A stretch of DNA of 39,024 nucleotides from Holophagaceae bacterium (GCA_017859955.1 JAFNAB010000013.1:1-39024), one strand, 5' to 3'. Positions 25,787 through 35,488 are shown, counted from the first letter of the stretch. Program-made: numbers and translations. The notes: a model not told the origin generated them from the sequence alone.

Positions 25787-25914
25787 GAATGGCCCCCATC
25801 TGATCCCGTCAGGATCCCACAAACGAGAAGTGCAATTCCCGGTGCGCCGCCGCCGGGACTAAACTCATGGGGTTCCCCAGCCAGCAGACAGTGTTCCCAT
25901 CCTGGAGGTTCCCC

Positions 25915-27063
25915 ATGCAATACCGGACTTTCCCAAGAATCCCGGACCTTCCCATTTCCGTCCTCGGTTTCGGCTGCATGCGCCTGCCGGTGATCGGGGG
26001 CGACATGACGAAGATCGACGACGCCCAGGCCATTCCCCTGCTCCACCGGGCCATCGACGCCGGAGTGAACTACGTGGACACGGCCTATCCCTACCACGGC
26101 GGGGAGAGCGAGCGCTTCGTCGCCCGGGCCCTGAAGGGGGGCTACCGGGAGAAGGTCCAGCTCGCCACCAAGCTGCCCACTTGGCTGGTGCAGTCCGAAG
26201 GGGACTGGGAACGGCTTTTAGAAGAACAATTAATAAAACTCGAAGCCGATCACATCGACTTCTACCTCCTCCACGCCCTGAGCACCGAGCGCTGGGACAC
26301 CGTGAAGCGGCTCCGGGGCCTGAAAGCCCTGGAGCGGGCCAAGGCCGATGGCCGCATCCGCCACTTCGGGTTCTCCTTCCACGACTCCCTGAAGAGCTTC
26401 AAGGAGATCATCGACGGCTATGACTGGGAGTTCTGCCAGATTCAGTACAACTTCCTGGACCAGGACTACCAGGCTGGAGCCGAGGGCCTGGCCTATGCCG
26501 CCGCCCGTCAGGTGGGGGTCATCTCCATGGAACCCCTGCGAGGGGGCACGCTGGCGGTGCCCCAGCCCGAGGGGGTCCAGGCGATCTGGTCCCGCTCTCA
26601 GGCCCAGCGCCCCCCTGCGGACCGCGCCCTCCGCTGGGTCTGGAATCATCCGGAGGTGGTCACGGCCCTCTCGGGCATGAACGCCGACATCCAGCTCCAG
26701 GAAAACCTGGCCGCCGCAGCCGAAGGCCTGCCCGGCAGCCTGGACAGTGGGGAGCTGGCCCTCTTCGAGGAAGTCCGCCAGTACTACGCGGCCAGGACCG
26801 CCGTGCCCTGCACCACCTGTGGCTACTGCACCCCTTGCCCCCATGGCGTGGCCATCCCCGAAGCCTTCTCCTCCTTCAACACCGGCAGCATGTTCGGAAC
26901 CTGGAAAGCCTCGGCCTGGGTCTATGACAACTACGTGGTCCGGGCGGGACACGGCGCGGACCAGTGCGTGGAGTGTGGCGACTGCGAGCCCAAGTGCCCC
27001 CAGCAGATCTCCATCATGACCAAGCTCAAGGAGGCCCATAGGGCCCTCACCGCAGCGATTTAG
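25915..27063 (+). CDS. Aldo/keto reductase with C-terminal ferredoxin domain
   Basis: A 382-residue protein; the ATG at 25915 has GGAGG 6 bp upstream. The TIM barrel (about 1-285) has VLGFGCMRLPV, NYVDTAYPYHGGESERFVARAL (catalytic Asp/Tyr region), KLPTWLV (Lys) and DFYLLHAL (His). The C-terminal part holds two cysteine clusters, CTTCGYCTPCPHGVAI and CVECGDCEPKCPQQI, the first degenerate relative to a standard ferredoxin. This fused form is common in strict anaerobes and suggests that electrons may come from ferredoxin as well as NAD(P)H. Substrate unknown. Confidence 0.92.
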   Translation: MQYRTFPRIPDLPISVLGFGCMRLPVIGGDMTKIDDAQAIPLLHRAIDAGVNYVDTAYPYHGGESERFVARALKGGYREKVQLATKLPTWLVQSEGDWERLLEEQLIKLEADHIDFYLLHALSTERWDTVKRLRGLKALERAKADGRIRHFGFSFHDSLKSFKEIIDGYDWEFCQIQYNFLDQDYQAGAEGLAYAAARQVGVISMEPLRGGTLAVPQPEGVQAIWSRSQAQRPPADRALRWVWNHPEVVTALSGMNADIQLQENLAAAAEGLPGSLDSGELALFEEVRQYYAARTAVPCTTCGYCTPCPHGVAIPEAFSSFNTGSMFGTWKASAWVYDNYVVRAGHGADQCVECGDCEPKCPQQISIMTKLKEAHRALTAAI

Positions 27064-27071
27064 AACCTCCA

Positions 27072-27105
27072 GGCGCCCCTCCTGACCCGACAACAGAGGG
27101 GCGCC
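27072..27105 (+). terminator. Hairpin after aldo/keto reductase gene
   Basis: GGCGCCCCTC-N14-GAGGGGCGCC, a perfect 10-bp stem 8 bp after the stop codon. No T-run follows, so termination would not be of the classical intrinsic type. Confidence 0.45.
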
Positions 27106-27169
27106 GGGGCCATTCCTGCCCATTGCCCTTATGCCCCCCTCCTTCTATATTCTTCAAAGAGGTTTAGCC

Positions 27170-27487
27170 ATGGCCACCACTGCTGTCAGTCTGTCGGGTT
27201 TAAATGCGGCCTCGCAGGGTCTGGCGGTGACGGCCAACAATGTGGCCAACGCCAATACGGAAGGGTACAAGACCAAGCGCCTTGACCTGGAGGAAGTGAA
27301 GGAAGGCGGCGTCCGGGCATCCAAGGTCACGGAGAGCCAGGAAAGCACCGGCCCCGGCAGTTCCAACGTGGACTATGCCACGGAGATGACCAACCTCATG
27401 ACCCAGGCCGGCGCGTATAACGCCAACCTCCAGGTCATGAAGACCCAGGACCAGATGCTGGGCCAGTTCATGGATATGAAGGGCTGA
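27170..27487 (+). CDS. Minimal flagellar rod-like protein
   Basis: A 105-residue protein from an ATG at 27170 (AAGAGG 7 bp upstream). The N-terminus is the flagellar rod/hook signature: LSGLNAASQGLAVTANNVANANTEGYKTKR, as in FlgB, FlgC, FlgG and FlgE. The C-terminus (DYATEMTNLMTQAGAYNANLQVMKTQDQMLGQFMDMKG) matches the C-terminal coiled-coil rod motif. It thus has both rod helices with almost no insert; the smallest usual rod protein, FlgB/FlgC, is about 130 residues. No other structural flagellar gene is nearby, so it may be a stray rod paralogue. Function otherwise open. Confidence 0.8.
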   Translation: MATTAVSLSGLNAASQGLAVTANNVANANTEGYKTKRLDLEEVKEGGVRASKVTESQESTGPGSSNVDYATEMTNLMTQAGAYNANLQVMKTQDQMLGQFMDMKG

Positions 27488-27545
27488 GCGAAAAGCCCTC
27501 CCTCCTTTCCCTCAAACCGGGCGAAAATCGGCTCAGGAGGATTCC

Positions 27546-27950
27546 ATGAGCACAGCCCTGGCTTTCATCAAGTCGACCCCCGCCTTCTTCGTGGCCACCG
27601 CCGAGGACAACAAAGGCCGGGTCCGCCCCTTCAGCTTCGTCATGAAGCGCAATGGGGCCATGTATTTCTGCACCAACACCACCAAGGATGTCTATCGCCA
27701 GTTGCAGACTGGAGGGGAGATGGAACTGTCCGCCATGAACGCCACCGGGGAATGGATCCGCATCCGGGGCAAGGTGGCCTTCGATGCCAGCCGCGAGGCC
27801 AAGGCCCAGGCCTTCGAGGAAGCCCCCAACCTGCTCCGCCTCTACCCCAAGGGTGCAGACGACGAGGTCTTCACGACCTTCTATTTCACGGAAGCCGAGG
27901 CCACCCTCTTCTCCTTCACCGCCCCCCCGAAGCAGCTCCCCCTGGTTTAA
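27546..27950 (+). CDS. Pyridoxamine 5'-phosphate oxidase-fold flavin-binding protein
   Basis: A 134-residue PPOX-class split-barrel protein (AGGAGG 5 bp before the ATG). Segments: [47 protein letters not shown] at the N-terminus and [12 protein letters not shown] in the middle. Members bind FMN, F420 or heme; this short form resembles general-stress or pyridoxamine-oxidase-related FMN-binding proteins. Its last 35 bp overlap the convergent ArsM gene. Confidence 0.85.
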   Translation: MSTALAFIKSTPAFFVATAEDNKGRVRPFSFVMKRNGAMYFCTNTTKDVYRQLQTGGEMELSAMNATGEWIRIRGKVAFDASREAKAQAFEEAPNLLRLYPKGADDEVFTTFYFTEAEATLFSFTAPPKQLPLV

Positions 27951-29091
27951 GGGCGCGGATCTTCAGACTGGCCACCTGGGCCTCAGCCCCAAGCTCATAG
28001 GGGGACTCCCCGAGGACCTCCACCTCCCGGAACCCGGCCTCCCGGATGGCGGCCAGGTAGTCCTCCTTGAGAAGGGCTCCCGCCACGCAGGCCGCATAGG
28101 CATCCCTATCGCCCTGGAGGTGGGCCGGCAGGGGGCTCAGGAGCACCAGGTCCGAGACCATGAGTCGCCCCCCGGGCTTCAGCACCCGGCGGGCCTCCCG
28201 GAAGGTCTGCAGCTTATCGGTGGTGAGGTTGATGACGCAATTGGAGATGACGACGTCCACACTGTCATCCTCCACCGGAAGCGCCTCAATATCCCCCTCC
28301 CGGAACTCCACATTGGCGTACCCGTGACGGCGCGCCAGATCCCTGGCCCTGGCGATCATGGCGGGGGTCATGTCCACCCCGATGACCCTTCCCAGCTCAC
28401 CCACCCTCGGGGACGCCAGGAAGGCATCGAAACCCGCCCCCGAGCCGAGGTCCAACACGACCTCGCCGGCCTTCAGGGAGGCCAGGGCCAGAGGGTTTCC
28501 GCAGCCCAGGCCCAGGTTGGCCCCCTGGGGAACGGCCTGGATCTCCTCCCGGCTGTATCCGACAGCCAGGCTGGGGTCTGCGGAGCAGCCGCAGGGTTCC
28601 TTCGCAGGGGCACAGCAGGCGCCGCCCCGCTCCACGAAGCCTGCATAGCGCTTCCGGACGGCGGCCTTGATGGCCTGCCCGGCGCCCAACAGATAAACGG
28701 GGGTCCCCGAGCAGAGGCCTCCCGAGAACTGGGTCGTGGCAAGCACACTGGCCGGTGCCTCCTGGAGGGTGGCCCGGCGGTAGCCCCGCCGCTCCATCCA
28801 GGGTCCGATGGATTCGGTGCGGAGCACGAGAAGACGTGCCCCTGCCCCATCCTCGGCGGCCTCCACCAGGCGTACCCCAAGCCCCTGGCCCCGCTGGCCC
28901 TCCGCCACCACCAGGGAGCGGATCACCGCAGCATCGGGCGTGAGTTCCAGGGCCACATGCCCCTGCAGTGCCCCATCGGCTTCAAGGACCCAGCCCTCGG
29001 TGTGCTCCAGGCCATCCGGGGGCAGGCCAGCGGATGCCAACAGTCGGGTCACCTGAGTGAGATCGGCGTGTACACGTTTCCTGAGGAGCAT
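27916..29091 (-). CDS. arsM: GNAT acetyltransferase-ArsM arsenite methyltransferase fusion
   Basis: A 391-residue two-domain protein. I start it at 29091 (GGAG 6 bp upstream) instead of 24 codons earlier. Residues 1 to about 135 are a GNAT acetyltransferase ([39 protein letters not shown]), like the arsinothricin-type ArsN group. Residues about 150-391 are an arsenite S-adenosylmethionine methyltransferase: [49 protein letters not shown] (SAM site), [13 protein letters not shown] and [15 protein letters not shown], whose cysteines match the As(III)-binding Cys of ArsM. A Cys-rich linker ([14 protein letters not shown]) precedes it. It is downstream of the ArsR gene and probably cotranscribed. 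The fusion suggests one protein handling both inorganic and organic arsenicals (inference). Confidence 0.9.
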   Translation of the reverse strand: MLLRKRVHADLTQVTRLLASAGLPPDGLEHTEGWVLEADGALQGHVALELTPDAAVIRSLVVAEGQRGQGLGVRLVEAAEDGAGARLLVLRTESIGPWMERRGYRRATLQEAPASVLATTQFSGGLCSGTPVYLLGAGQAIKAAVRKRYAGFVERGGACCAPAKEPCGCSADPSLAVGYSREEIQAVPQGANLGLGCGNPLALASLKAGEVVLDLGSGAGFDAFLASPRVGELGRVIGVDMTPAMIARARDLARRHGYANVEFREGDIEALPVEDDSVDVVISNCVINLTTDKLQTFREARRVLKPGGRLMVSDLVLLSPLPAHLQGDRDAYAACVAGALLKEDYLAAIREAGFREVEVLGESPYELGAEAQVASLKIRALKPGGAASGGR

Positions 29092-29122
29092 GGCTTCTCC
29101 TGAAAAAGGGGTGGAAAGGTTT

Positions 29123-29458
29123 TCATTGCCCCGATGGACAGCAGGGCGTGGGGACCTCCGCACTGCCCTGCCCCCCCGAGCAGCAGTCCTGCCAGAGGTA
29201 GTCGGTAAGGGTGTGGAGGGTCGGGAAATCGGCGCGATAGCGGAGGGTGGTGCCCTCCCGTTCCACCCGGAGCAGTTGGGTGCTGGCCAGGCAGGCCAGG
29301 TGATGGCTTAGGGTGGAGGCGGGAATGCCAACCCGCTCCTGGATCTCCCCGGCGGGGGTGCCGCCCTCGGGGCCCTGGACCACCAGGCGGAGGATGAAGA
29401 GCCGGAGTGGGTGCCCCAGGGCCTTGAAGCGTTCGGCGTTCTGCTCAATCGGGGTCAT
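29123..29458 (-). CDS. arsR: ArsR-family arsenic-responsive repressor
   Basis: A 111-residue winged-helix repressor. The start [26 protein letters not shown] and recognition helix region [29 protein letters not shown] are typical. The usual ELCVC-type arsenic site in the DNA-binding helix is absent; instead the C-terminus has CC and CC pairs ([20 protein letters not shown]), like ArsR types whose As(III) site lies at the C-terminus (Acidithiobacillus type). It is upstream of the GNAT-ArsM gene by 31 bp, and an inverted repeat just upstream is its likely operator. Confidence 0.92.
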   Translation of the reverse strand: MTPIEQNAERFKALGHPLRLFILRLVVQGPEGGTPAGEIQERVGIPASTLSHHLACLASTQLLRVEREGTTLRYRADFPTLHTLTDYLWQDCCSGGQGSAEVPTPCCPSGQ

Positions 29459-29507
29459 CCGGGCCTCCTGGGATTATTCTAGTTTTTTCGAAATAGAGCG
29501 CAAGAAC

Positions 29508-29531
29508 AAATTTCGAATATTTTCGAAATTT
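29508..29531. promoter_or_regulatory. Probable ArsR operator
   Basis: AAATTTCGAA-N4-TTCGAAATTT, a perfect inverted repeat with 10-bp arms, between arsR (start 29458) and the divergent helicase gene (start 29574). A third half-like copy, TTTTTTCGAAAT, lies at 29483-29494. Dyads of this kind are typical of ArsR/SmtB operators. Confidence 0.75.
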
Positions 29532-29573
29532 ACAAAGACCCTTCTCCAGGCCCACTGCGCTTACCATGGAGCC

Positions 29574-32087
29574 ATGACCACGCTCTATGATCTTCTCCCC
29601 CGGGACGGCGACTTCAGTTCCGAGAACCTCCTGGGGCGCTTCCTCGAATACGCTGAAGCCCAGGGCCTGAGCCTTTACCCGGCCCAGGAGCAGGCCATCC
29701 TGGAGCTCTTCGAGGGCAAGAATGTCATCCTCAACACCCCCACCGGCTCCGGCAAGTCCCTGGTGGCCTCGGCCATGCACTTCCGATCCCTGGCCCAGGG
29801 GCGGCGCTCGGTCTACACCTGCCCCATCAAGGCCCTGGTGAACGAGAAGTGGATGGCGCTCTGCCGGGAGTTCGGGCCCCAGAACGTGGGACTCAGCACC
29901 GGGGACGCCACCGTGAACCACGATGCGCCGATCCTCTGCTGCACCGCCGAGATCCTGGCCAACATCGCCCTGCACGAAGGCCGGGAGGCCAACGTTGGGG
30001 ACGTGGTCATGGACGAGTTCCACTACTACGCCGACCGTGAGCGGGGGGTGGCCTGGCAGGTTCCCCTCCTCACCCTGCCCCAGACCAGCTTCCTGCTCAT
30101 GAGCGCCACCCTCGGCGACACCACCTTCTTCGAGAACGAGCTGACCCGCCTCAATGGCCGGGAAACCGTGACGGTCAAGAACACCCATCGCCCGGTGCCC
30201 CTGGCCTTCTCCTACGCCGAATCCCCCCTTAGCCTCACCCTGGAGAAGCTGGTGGAGGAGGGCAAGGCCCCAGTCTACGTGGTCCACTTCACCCAGCTGG
30301 AGGCCGCCACCAGCGCCCAGGACTTCACCAGCATCAACGTCACCACCCGGGAGGAGAAGACGGCCATCGCCGCGGCCATTGACACCTTCAAGTTCAACAG
30401 CCCCTACGGCCCGGACCTCAAGCGCTGGCTGCGCCACGGCATCGGCCTGCACCATGCCGGGCTCCTGCCCAAGTACCGGGTCCTGGTAGAGCAGCTGGCC
30501 CAGAAGGGCCTGCTCAAGGTCATCTGCGGCACCGACACCCTGGGGGTGGGCATCAACGTCCCCATCCGCACCGTGCTGTTCACCAAGCTCTGCAAGTACA
30601 GCGGCGACAAGACAGCCATCCTCAGCGCCCGGGACTTCCACCAGATCTCCGGCCGGGCAGGCCGCAAGGGTTTCGACACCGTGGGGTACGTGGTGGCCCA
30701 GGCCCCGGAGCACGTCATCGAGAACAAGAAACTGATCGCCAAGCCCGGCCGCAAGTTCGTGCCCCGCAAGCCACCGGAGCGCAACTTCGTCATGTGGGAT
30801 GACAAGACCTTCAACCGTCTCATCGAGGCCCAGCCGGAGCGGCTCCAGTCCCGCTTCCAGGTCACCCACGGCATGCTCCTGAACGTCCTTTCCCGCAAGG
30901 GGGACGGCTGCGAAGCCATGCGCACCCTGATCCGGGAAAGCCACGAGACGGACCGGGCCAAGGAGGGCCACCGACGCCGGGGCTGGCAGCTCTTCCGCAG
31001 CCTCCTGGCCCGTCGCATCGTGGAGTTCATCCCCCCCACCCCCGAGGGCGCCAAGCTGCGGGTCAACGTGGAGCTCCAGGAAGACTTCTCCATGAACCAG
31101 GCCCTGTCCCTCTACCTCATGGACACCCTGCAGCTCCTGGACAGGGAATCCCCCACCTACGCCCTGGACCTCCTGACCCTGGTGGAATCCATCCTGGAGA
31201 ATCCCGAAGTGGTGCTCCGCAAGCAGCTGGATCGCGTAAAAACCAAGCGCCTGGCCGAGATGAAGATGGAGGGCATCGAGTACGACAAGCGCATGGAGGA
31301 ACTGGAGAAACTGGAGTACCCCAAACCCCTCCGGGACTTCATCTACACCACCTTCAACGCCTTCGCCGACGCCCACCCCTGGGTGGGCCAGGAGGCCATC
31401 CGCCCCAAGTCCATCGCCCGGGAGATGTTCGAGACCTACCGGACTTTTTCGGACTACGTGCGGGACTACGAACTTCAGCGAGCCGAAGGCCTGCTGCTGC
31501 GCCACCTCAACAGCACCTACAAGGTCCTGGCCCAGACCGTGCCTGACGCCGCCAAGACCGACGACGTCCGGGAAATGGAACTGTACCTGGGCGCCATGAT
31601 CCGCCAAGTGGATTCGAGCCTGCTCGACGAATGGGAGAAGATGCAGAACGCCGATTACAAAGCCGAAGAGAGTCAGGAGCTGCGCCCCCCCGAGGCCTTG
31701 CGGGATGTCACCAAGGACCGCAAGAGCTTCACCGCCGCCATCCGCGACCGCATCTTCACCTTCCTGCGGCACCTGGTGTCCAGCGACCACGAGGAGGCTC
31801 TGGGCCTCCTCCAGGAAATGGGCGACGCCTCAGACTGGACCCAGGAGCGCCTGAAGGCCGCCATGGAAAGCTACCGCGCCGAACACCAGGGGCCCCGCCT
31901 GGACCCCGAAGGCCGCAACCTCCGCCACACCTACGTCAAGGACGAGGATGACTCGCTCCTGGTCCAACAGATGCTGGTGGACACGGAGGAACTCAACGAC
32001 TGGGTGGCGGAATTCCGGGTGGATCTGGCGGCATCAAGGGAGGCAAATCGACCAGTCATGGCCCTGGAGCGGCTTGAAGGGCTATAA
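29574..32087 (+). CDS. DExH-box RNA/DNA helicase with DUF3516 C-terminus
   Basis: An 837-residue Ski2-like superfamily 2 helicase. Motifs in order: LYPAQEQAI (Q-like), [11 protein letters not shown] (I), MDEFHYYAD (II, DEFH), LMSATLGD (III), [10 protein letters not shown] (IV), [21 protein letters not shown] (V) and [18 protein letters not shown] (VI). The C-terminal 400 residues match the DUF3516 type of bacterial helicase, with long helices after about residue 470. The ATG at 29574 has only a near GGAG. It is divergent from arsR and shares its promoter region; the link may be accidental. Substrate (RNA or DNA) is not established. Confidence 0.9.
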   Translation: MTTLYDLLPRDGDFSSENLLGRFLEYAEAQGLSLYPAQEQAILELFEGKNVILNTPTGSGKSLVASAMHFRSLAQGRRSVYTCPIKALVNEKWMALCREFGPQNVGLSTGDATVNHDAPILCCTAEILANIALHEGREANVGDVVMDEFHYYADRERGVAWQVPLLTLPQTSFLLMSATLGDTTFFENELTRLNGRETVTVKNTHRPVPLAFSYAESPLSLTLEKLVEEGKAPVYVVHFTQLEAATSAQDFTSINVTTREEKTAIAAAIDTFKFNSPYGPDLKRWLRHGIGLHHAGLLPKYRVLVEQLAQKGLLKVICGTDTLGVGINVPIRTVLFTKLCKYSGDKTAILSARDFHQISGRAGRKGFDTVGYVVAQAPEHVIENKKLIAKPGRKFVPRKPPERNFVMWDDKTFNRLIEAQPERLQSRFQVTHGMLLNVLSRKGDGCEAMRTLIRESHETDRAKEGHRRRGWQLFRSLLARRIVEFIPPTPEGAKLRVNVELQEDFSMNQALSLYLMDTLQLLDRESPTYALDLLTLVESILENPEVVLRKQLDRVKTKRLAEMKMEGIEYDKRMEELEKLEYPKPLRDFIYTTFNAFADAHPWVGQEAIRPKSIAREMFETYRTFSDYVRDYELQRAEGLLLRHLNSTYKVLAQTVPDAAKTDDVREMELYLGAMIRQVDSSLLDEWEKMQNADYKAEESQELRPPEALRDVTKDRKSFTAAIRDRIFTFLRHLVSSDHEEALGLLQEMGDASDWTQERLKAAMESYRAEHQGPRLDPEGRNLRHTYVKDEDDSLLVQQMLVDTEELNDWVAEFRVDLAASREANRPVMALERLEGL

Positions 32088-32273
32088 TTTTCCCGAGATG
32101 CTATTAAAAGCAATAATCCAGAATGAAAATCAGGCAGAACGTTTTTTTCAAATCGAAGCGCCCATAAAGCCAGCCAAGCAACAATTCAATCCCTGTATTT
32201 CCTCCACAGGCAGTCCAGAATGGTCCTCCACCCAACCTGCAATGAGCCATCATTGCAACTCCGCGGAGACACC

Positions 32274-32882
32274 ATGAAGTCTGCATTTCTCCTCACCGCC
32301 CTTGCTTTCGCCACCGTCATGGGCCAGTCCCAAGACGTCAAGGCCGGTTTCCAGGTGACCCTTTCCAACCCTCAGGGGGATCTGGCCGACCTCGTCGACG
32401 ACAATCTCGGCTTCGGCATCGGCGGCCATCTCTTCATCGACATGAAGAACGGCCATGCCCTGGTCCCCCGGATCGACTACACGGCATACCGCAAGACCCT
32501 GAACGACCTCAGCATCGGGTCTGACTCCTACTACGATTACTACGCCACCGAGGTCAAGGTTTCCACCCTGGCCCTTGGTGCGGACTACAACTACTTCTTC
32601 AGCGGTCGCGCCAACCGTGGCCTCTATTTGGCTGCGGGTGTCGCCTTCGTCCACGGCAAGGTCACGGTGGATGTCGATGCCTATGACAATTACGGCTACG
32701 CGGGCACCGGTTCCGATAGCGAAACCAAGAACGCCTTGGGCTACAGCTTCGGCGGTGGCTACCGCTTCAACCCCAATGTGGGCATTGAGGTGAAGTACAA
32801 CCAGGTGTCCTTTGACACCGGTGTCTATGGCTTAAACCTCGATGCTCCCAGCCTCAATGCCAGCTTCATCTGCCGCTTCTAA
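32274..32882 (+). CDS. Small outer-membrane beta-barrel protein
   Basis: A 202-residue protein; ATG at 32274 with GGAG 5 bp upstream. A short signal peptide (MKSAFLLTALAFATVMGQSQD) is followed by alternating amphipathic strands rich in Tyr and Gly (GFGIGGHLFIDMK, RGLYLAAGVAFVHGKV, ALGYSFGGGYRFNPNVGIEVKYNQVSF) and ends in the aromatic C-terminal signature FICRF of outer-membrane barrels. It resembles OmpW/OmpA-barrel-like porin-family proteins; eight strands are plausible. Function unknown. A terminator follows. The 186-bp gap before it shows no clear feature. Confidence 0.82.
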   Translation: MKSAFLLTALAFATVMGQSQDVKAGFQVTLSNPQGDLADLVDDNLGFGIGGHLFIDMKNGHALVPRIDYTAYRKTLNDLSIGSDSYYDYYATEVKVSTLALGADYNYFFSGRANRGLYLAAGVAFVHGKVTVDVDAYDNYGYAGTGSDSETKNALGYSFGGGYRFNPNVGIEVKYNQVSFDTGVYGLNLDAPSLNASFICRF

Positions 32883-32900
32883 AAGGCACCGCATCTGACT

Positions 32901-32931
32901 GAGGGCCCCACACAGGGGCCCTCGTTTTTTT
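32901..32931 (+). terminator. Rho-independent terminator
   Basis: GAGGGCCCC-N5-GGGGCCCTC, a perfect 9-bp stem, followed by G and then seven T. It ends the outer-membrane barrel transcript and may also stop the convergent DUF296 gene. Confidence 0.95.
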
Positions 32932-33374
32932 CAAGGTTTCAGCAGCTCGAACCCCGAGGCCGCCTCCCAATGGCGGCAGGCCTCACTGTCCAGCAACTCC
33001 CAGAGCACCACTTCCATGACGTGCCAGACCTTCACGCCCCGGCGACCGCAACCGGCGAAGGTGGAGCCGGAGCGCCCCCCGGCCAGATGAAAGTGCAGGA
33101 TCGGCTGGCCCTGAGCATCAGGAAAGAGGGTCCCGGTACCGCTGATCTCGTGGACTCGCTCCAGGACCATCTCCATGGGCACGATGGGCACACTGCGGTC
33201 CTCGGCCGGGCCGCAGACCACCCGACTTCCAGCATCCGCCGCCCCCAGGGCGATCAGGGCCGCGGCCTTGATCTTCTGCTCCACCGCAAACTGTTCGACA
33301 CACTCATGGAAGATGTCCCCATCCTCGAGCCTGAGGATGAAGATCCGGCCGGGTCTGGCTTCGGAATAGCGCAT
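32931..33374 (-). CDS. DUF296/PPC-domain protein
   Basis: A 147-residue protein, nearly all PPC/DUF296 domain: GRIFILRLEDGDIFHECVEQFAVEQKIKAAALIALGAADAG, HEISGTGTLFPDAQGQPILHFHLAGGR and VKVWHVMEVVLWEL. I start it at 33374, where GGAG lies 5 bp upstream; the 85 codons open upstream lack coding character. The domain also occurs in plant AT-hook proteins, but bacterial stand-alone members have no AT hook and no assigned function; the HFH and conserved His suggest a bound metal. The 271-bp gap on its 5' side shows nothing I recognise. Confidence 0.85.
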   Translation of the reverse strand: MRYSEARPGRIFILRLEDGDIFHECVEQFAVEQKIKAAALIALGAADAGSRVVCGPAEDRSVPIVPMEMVLERVHEISGTGTLFPDAQGQPILHFHLAGGRSGSTFAGCGRRGVKVWHVMEVVLWELLDSEACRHWEAASGFELLKP

Positions 33375-33645
33375 ATAAACTCCGTGAAGCCCCGGCGAAA
33401 AGCTGCCAAGGGCTGCTCCTCCAGCGTGGCGGCTGAGATCGTTGATGTCCAGAGCGCGCCGACGCTTCCAGGAACCCAGGGGGGTGTCATCTGCGTTTCG
33501 AATGATCGGTCCTTTCGTGGGACACCACCATGGCACGCGGGAGGCGATGCTGCCCAGGACTTGACCAGAACGAGGATGTATCACGATTGGTAATTCTTTT
33601 TTACATCCAGCCTCCAGGATTGATTCCATCGTTCAAGGAGACTTC

Positions 33646-35418
33646 ATGTCCACGATTTCGTTCCGTCGCCATGCACTGGCAGCCACCGGCCTGACCGGGA
33701 TCATGTTTGCCCTGGCCTGTTCGGGCACCATGAACCATCCAGCTCCCGACTTGGCGGCGCCCGTTTCAACCCCTGCCACCACCAAGGTATGGGTGACTGG
33801 CGACTTACACAATCACACCTACCTCACCGACGGCAGCCACACCGAGACCGAGGTATTCCAGAACGCCCTCGACACCTTCGGGCTGGACTGGATCGCCAAT
33901 AGCGAACACGGCGGGGCCTACGGCCGCGACCTCGACGGCACCACCTGGTCCACTTTGCTGCCATTGGGCGACACCGCTAATTCCAGCAACACGCGTACGA
34001 GGAGCGATACCAGCATGTGGCGCTGGCAGAGCCTGAGGGACTTCTCCTGGCCACTGCTCTTCGGGGGCACTGACGGCGCGGGCGCCGTCCATGCCGGCCT
34101 GCAGGCAAGCTACCCTTCCAAGGTCATCATCCAGGGTGTCGAGTGGAACGTCCCCTCCCATGAACACGGAAGCGTTGGCATTGTGGGCGTCTCCAGCGGC
34201 AAGGCCGTCGCTGACTTTGAATACATGTTCGACGGATCCGAAAAGGACCGTAGCCGAGACAGCGGCATCAGGACAACCTACAACACTGCGGCTGGAACTA
34301 CCCCGATCACCGCGAGCAACCCCGCCGAGGTGGACCTGTTCGGCAACGCCCTCTCCGTCAAGCGCTCGACCCATGCCGATGCCGTAGCCGCCATCGCCTA
34401 TCTGCAGAAGAACTTCAGCACCACCGCCTATTTCGCGATGAACCACCCCTCACGGAAGCTGGCCTACAACGTTGAACACATCCGCGACTTCATCAACGCC
34501 GGCCCAGGGGTGGTGATCGGCCTTGAAGGCTTCCCCGGCCACCAGCGGGAGGCCTATCGCGGCGGTTACAGCAGCGGGCCCTACTACTGGAACGCCACGA
34601 CTCGGACCGTTTCCACCAGTTCCTCCAATGGCACGGATGTGACCTACAAGGCTCGGACCTATGGAGGCGCCGACTACATGCTAGCCAAGACGGGCGGCGT
34701 CATGGATGCCCTATGGGGCGAAGGGCGGCGATTCTGGGTGTTCGTCAACTCCGACTTCCACTACTACGCCGATGGGGCGGACTTCTGGCCCGGCCAGTAC
34801 GCCAAGACCTACCTGAAGGCCGCCGCCAAGACGCCCAAGGAAGTCGTCGCGGCCATGAAGACCGGGAGCACCTATATCGTGCATGGCGACCTGATCAACG
34901 CCCTCGACTTCAACGCCTCCACCGGGAACGGCATCACCGGCGACGATACCTCCCTCATCAAGACCATGGGCGAGGAACTCACCGTATCCAGCGGCGGCAA
35001 CGTCAAGATCACCGTCCGATTCAAGAGCCCAGCCGCCAACAACAACAGCGAAGCGCCCGTGGTGGATCACGTCGACATCATTGCTGGCGAGGTCAGCCCC
35101 AAGGCAGAGGCCGGCACTACGGCCTACTTCCTGGACACCAACTCCACCACCCAGGTGCTGGTGCGCCTGATGTCGAGCGAGTTCAAGACCGGTTCCGACG
35201 GCTATCATTACGCCACCTTCACCCTCAGCAACGTGACGAAGTCCATGTATTTCCGTCTGCGCGGCACCAATCAGACTCTGGCGGGCGGCCGCCTGGACAC
35301 CACCACCGGTGATCCCCTGATGGACGAGGTCGACACCGTTTCCGGCACCAACACCACCGCCAAGGCCTGGGCAGACCTGTGGTTCTACACCAACCCCATT
35401 TTCATCAAGGTCAACTGA
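33646..35418 (+). CDS. PHP-fold metal-dependent hydrolase, lipoprotein
   Basis: A 590-residue exported lipoprotein: signal sequence with lipobox ending LACSG (Cys at about residue 25), and AAGGAG 5 bp before the ATG. The PHP-type metal motifs are visible: GDLHNHTYLTDGSH (HxH), NSEHGGAYG, AMNHPSRKLAYN and VNSDFHYYADGADFWPGQY. After about residue 400 a beta-rich domain follows (VKITVRFKSPAANNNSEAPVVDHVDIIAGEV...). PHP proteins hydrolyse phosphoesters with a di- or trinuclear metal site; here a periplasmic or surface phosphoesterase is likely. The substrate is unknown. Confidence 0.85.
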   Translation: MSTISFRRHALAATGLTGIMFALACSGTMNHPAPDLAAPVSTPATTKVWVTGDLHNHTYLTDGSHTETEVFQNALDTFGLDWIANSEHGGAYGRDLDGTTWSTLLPLGDTANSSNTRTRSDTSMWRWQSLRDFSWPLLFGGTDGAGAVHAGLQASYPSKVIIQGVEWNVPSHEHGSVGIVGVSSGKAVADFEYMFDGSEKDRSRDSGIRTTYNTAAGTTPITASNPAEVDLFGNALSVKRSTHADAVAAIAYLQKNFSTTAYFAMNHPSRKLAYNVEHIRDFINAGPGVVIGLEGFPGHQREAYRGGYSSGPYYWNATTRTVSTSSSNGTDVTYKARTYGGADYMLAKTGGVMDALWGEGRRFWVFVNSDFHYYADGADFWPGQYAKTYLKAAAKTPKEVVAAMKTGSTYIVHGDLINALDFNASTGNGITGDDTSLIKTMGEELTVSSGGNVKITVRFKSPAANNNSEAPVVDHVDIIAGEVSPKAEAGTTAYFLDTNSTTQVLVRLMSSEFKTGSDGYHYATFTLSNVTKSMYFRLRGTNQTLAGGRLDTTTGDPLMDEVDTVSGTNTTAKAWADLWFYTNPIFIKVN

Positions 35419-35451
35419 CCCCAGTCACGACAGCCAGCCGTCCTAACGCTG

Positions 35452-35474
35452 AGGGGCCCCTTCCAGGGGCCCTT
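35452..35474 (+). terminator. GC-rich hairpin after PHP lipoprotein gene
   Basis: AGGGGCCCC-N5-GGGGCCCTT, a 9-bp stem with one G-T pair, 33 bp after the stop. It resembles the terminator at 32901 but lacks the T-run, and lies only 15 bp before the next gene. Confidence 0.45.
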
Positions 35475-35488
35475 CGCTATGATGGCCC

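Noticed and set aside
29445-31790. Long minus-strand open frame (about 780 codons) opposite the helicase gene
   Set aside because: It is a mirror of a GC-rich, strongly biased coding sequence; the product is low-complexity (G, L, V, H rich) with no domain, while the plus frame has every helicase motif.
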